A stretch of DNA of 44,339 nucleotides from Flavicella sp042091695 (GTDB taxonomy: Bacteria > Bacteroidota > Bacteroidia > Flavobacteriales > Flavobacteriaceae), in assembly GCA_042091695.1 (NCBI GenBank), contig JBELHA010000024.1:1-44339 (forward strand). Direction: 5' to 3'. How positions within the stretch are numbered: the stretch's first letter is position 1; each line of letters opens with the position of its first letter. A program made the translations under genes and the position numbers. The notes under the pieces were generated by a model. That model saw nothing but the letters and a program-made list of their open reading frames with translations. It was not told the origin of the DNA and ran no database searches. This document shows, in pieces, positions 42,936-44,339 of the stretch.

Positions 42936-43373
42936 TTATTGTGGAGCGTCTCCTTTCATTGTAATTCCCATAGAACGTGCAGTACCTGCAACCATTCTCA
43001 TACCTGATTCAACTGTAAATGCGTTTAAATCAGCCATTTTGTCTTCCGCAATAGCTCTCGCTTGGTCCCAAGTAATACTTGCAACTTTCTTACGGTTTGG
43101 TTCTCCTGATCCTTTTTTTACTTTTGCTGCTTCTAAAATCTGAACAGCTGCTGGAGGAGTTTTGATAACAAATTCGAAAGATTTGTCCTTGTATACAGTA
43201 ATTGCTACTGGAAGAACTTTTCCTTGTTTGTCTTGAGTTCTAGCATTAAACTGCTTACAGAACTCCATGATGTTAACTCCGGCAGCACCTAAAGCAGGAC
43301 CAACTGGTGGAGACGGGTTAGCCGCTCCTCCACGAACTTGTAATTTTACTACTTTACTTACTTCTTTTGCCAT
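42936..43373 (-). CDS. rplK: Ribosomal protein L11
   Basis: Forms the GTPase-associated centre with 23S rRNA and is needed for RelA activation. 145 residues, with the N-terminal Pro-rich segment GGAANPSPPVGPALG (about 14-28) where thiopeptide antibiotics bind, and the C-terminal rRNA-binding domain (about 70-140; GTARSMGITMKG). The 78 bases upstream, after nusG, hold a small hairpin. Confidence 0.98.
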   Translation of the reverse strand: MAKEVSKVVKLQVRGGAANPSPPVGPALGAAGVNIMEFCKQFNARTQDKQGKVLPVAITVYKDKSFEFVIKTPPAAVQILEAAKVKKGSGEPNRKKVASITWDQARAIAEDKMADLNAFTVESGMRMVAGTARSMGITMKGDAPQ

Positions 43374-43423
43374 TTCTTAATCTAATTTACTTTACATATA
43401 GTGGAAGCCATGTGTAACAGAAA

Positions 43424-43442
43424 TATTCTCTTAAAGAGAGTA
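43424..43442 (-). other. Small hairpin between nusG and rplK
   Basis: tattctct (43424-43431) pairs with agagagta (43435-43442) with one mismatch and a 3-base loop. It starts 9 bases after the nusG stop. It may be an L1-responsive operator or a processing site, but I cannot align it to the L1 binding motif. Confidence 0.25.
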
Positions 43443-43451
43443 TGTTATTAA

Positions 43452-44003
43452 TTATGATATTTTATCTACTTGCATATAGCTTAACTCTAATGGTGTCTTT
43501 CTTCCAAAAATCTTTACCATTACTTCAAGCTTGCGCTTTTCTTCATTTACATTCTCAATGACTCCATCAAAACCATTGAAAGGACCGTCAACAACTTTTA
43601 CAGTTTCACCGACAACAAAAGGAATCTCCACATTGTTATTTTGAACTGAAAGTTCATCAACTTTACCTAGCATTCTATTGATCTCACTTTTTCTCAATGG
43701 AACAGGCTCACCTCCTTTTGTTTCACCTAAAAAACCAATAACACCCGTTACAGATTTGATTACGTGAGGAACTTCACCACTAAGATTGGCTTCAACCATA
43801 ATGTACCCCGGAAAGTAAATCTTTTCTATACTAACTTTCTTTCCATTTCGAATTTGAATAACTTTTTCAGTAGGTACTAACACCTGCTCAACATAATCAG
43901 ACAATCCCAATCTAGAAATCTCAGTTTCGATATAAGATTTCACTTTATTTTCTTGGCCTCCAATAGCTCTAACTACGTACCATTTTTTAACTGATTCAGC
44001 CAT
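43452..44003 (-). CDS. nusG: Transcription antitermination factor NusG
   Basis: Binds RNA polymerase and links it to the ribosome or Rho. 183 residues: NGN domain about 5-115 (KKWYVVRAIGGQENKVKSYIE; FPGYIMVEA) and KOW domain about 125-180 (VVDGPFNGFDGVIENV). It lies 5 bases after secE in the conserved secE-nusG order. Confidence 0.97.
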   Translation of the reverse strand: MAESVKKWYVVRAIGGQENKVKSYIETEISRLGLSDYVEQVLVPTEKVIQIRNGKKVSIEKIYFPGYIMVEANLSGEVPHVIKSVTGVIGFLGETKGGEPVPLRKSEINRMLGKVDELSVQNNNVEIPFVVGETVKVVDGPFNGFDGVIENVNEEKRKLEVMVKIFGRKTPLELSYMQVDKIS

Positions 44004-44008
44004 AGGTC

Positions 44009-44200
44009 TTAGTTAAACATATTAAAAAAGTTATCCAAACCATTTTGAAATACTGAATCAACAGCAAAAACAGCGAGCGCAAAAATAATAGTAAATAAAG
44101 CAACAATCACTGTTGACTTTTGTGCTTCATCTTTAGGCAACCATGTCATATTGCTATTTAACTCTTCGAAAGACTCTTTGATATAATTTACAACACTCAT
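44009..44200 (-). CDS. secE: Preprotein translocase subunit SecE
   Basis: The small essential clamp of the SecYEG channel, of the single-helix type. It has 63 residues from ATG 44200: the amphipathic segment NYIKESFEELNSNMTWLPKDEAQKS in parts (about 5-29), then one transmembrane helix (about 31-50). The frame runs on to 44254, but that part would be translated from the hairpin between tRNA-Trp and secE, so it is rejected. Confidence 0.95.
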   Translation of the reverse strand: MSVVNYIKESFEELNSNMTWLPKDEAQKSTVIVALFTIIFALAVFAVDSVFQNGLDNFFNMFN

Positions 44201-44225
44201 TTTGTACGTATTTTTGCTACTATAA

Positions 44226-44260
44226 AGATGCTTGACAGGATTGAATTCTAGCAAGCATCT
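44226..44260 (-). other. Hairpin between tRNA-Trp and secE
   Basis: agatgcttg (44226-44234) and caagcatct (44252-44260) are exact complements with a 17-base loop. It lies 16 bases after the tRNA 3' end and 25 bases before the secE ATG. It probably marks where the tRNA is cut from the secE-nusG message, or protects that end. There is no T run, so a terminator is unlikely. Confidence 0.45.
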
Positions 44261-44276
44261 ATAAAATGTTAATTTG

Positions 44277-44339
44277 CACGGGCGGAGAGACTCGAACTCA
44301 CGACACCTGGTTTTGGAGACCAGTGCTCTACCAACTGAG
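44277..44339 (-). tRNA. tRNA-Trp (CCA anticodon), cut by window edge
   Basis: Read on the minus strand, the D arm (agttggtagag), anticodon stem ctggt/accag with loop ctCCAaa (anticodon at 44316-44314), T loop ttcgagt and the 3' acceptor strand cgcccgt plus discriminator G are present. About ten bases, the 5' acceptor strand and positions 8-10, lie past the window end. CCA is not encoded at the 3' end (next bases caa). The T stem gtgag/ctctc has a U-U mismatch at its second pair. Its place upstream of secE is the usual Bacteroidota order. Confidence 0.93.

Noticed and set aside
44201..44254. Longer N-terminus for SecE
   Set aside because: The frame reads the hairpin between tRNA-Trp and secE; the 63-residue form has the usual SecE length.
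1..44339. CRISPR array, transposase, integrase or attachment site
   Set aside because: No regularly spaced repeats, no transposase or integrase motifs and no duplicated tRNA end were seen; composition is even across the window.

Overview
The window looks like an ordinary stretch of chromosome from a low-GC marine-type member of the Flavobacteriaceae (Bacteroidota). Four things point there. A hybrid two-component regulator (Reg_prop propeller, Y_Y_Y, histidine kinase, receiver, AraC HTH in one chain) is present. Promoter -7 elements have the Bacteroidota form TAnnTTTG. There are Bacteroidota families such as DUF5683, DUF6702, DUF3467 and a large signal peptidase I with an N-terminal membrane extension. 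The gene order tRNA-Trp-secE-nusG-rplKAJL-rpoBC-DUF3467 also fits. Genus cannot be fixed from what I can see. I saw no insertion sequence, prophage, CRISPR array or plasmid module.

Layout. 1-2096 is an accessory operon: an alpha/beta hydrolase broken by a frameshift, an ECF sigma factor and a four-helix membrane protein that may be its anti-sigma factor. 2097-2477 is the only long gene-free stretch and carries inverted and direct repeats. 2478-6416 is the hybrid two-component regulator, with no SusC/SusD genes beside it, facing a Gfo/Idh/MocA oxidoreductase. 7595-9500 holds a methyltransferase, a ZIP metal transporter and a small membrane protein. 9647-12777 is prfC followed closely by an outer-membrane-type beta protein made of three similar units. 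12955-14719 has a stand-alone carbohydrate-binding domain protein and two thiol peroxidases.

14222-20841 is a tightly packed run, tpx-dgkA-ftsK-lolA-lptF/G-ribB, mixing envelope lipid and lipoprotein handling with chromosome segregation. It ends in a long bidirectional terminator shared with pepE. 21745-24547 is DUF6702 plus an M1 aminopeptidase. 24749-29923 is parA-parB-DUF5683-dapB-lepB-wbqC, another close-packed block. 30046-30621 is a Crp/Fnr regulator with a palindrome overlapping its likely promoter. 30679-44339 is read on the minus strand: ettA, DUF3467, rpoC, rpoB, rplL, rplJ, rplA, rplK, nusG, secE and a tRNA-Trp cut by the window edge.

How they work together. Most of the window is core machinery: transcription, ribosome stalk, translation termination and quality control (RF3, EttA), chromosome partition (ParAB, FtsK), outer-membrane biogenesis (LolA, LptF/G, signal peptidase) and cofactor or amino-acid synthesis (RibB, DapB). 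The less ordinary parts are the ECF/four-TM pair, the orphan hybrid regulator and its repeat-bearing upstream region, the threefold-repeat barrel protein, a RibB whose GTP cyclohydrolase II half has lost its zinc cysteines, and several hairpins inside the ribosomal/RNA-polymerase operon. I did not find strong evidence for a wholly new multi-gene system.
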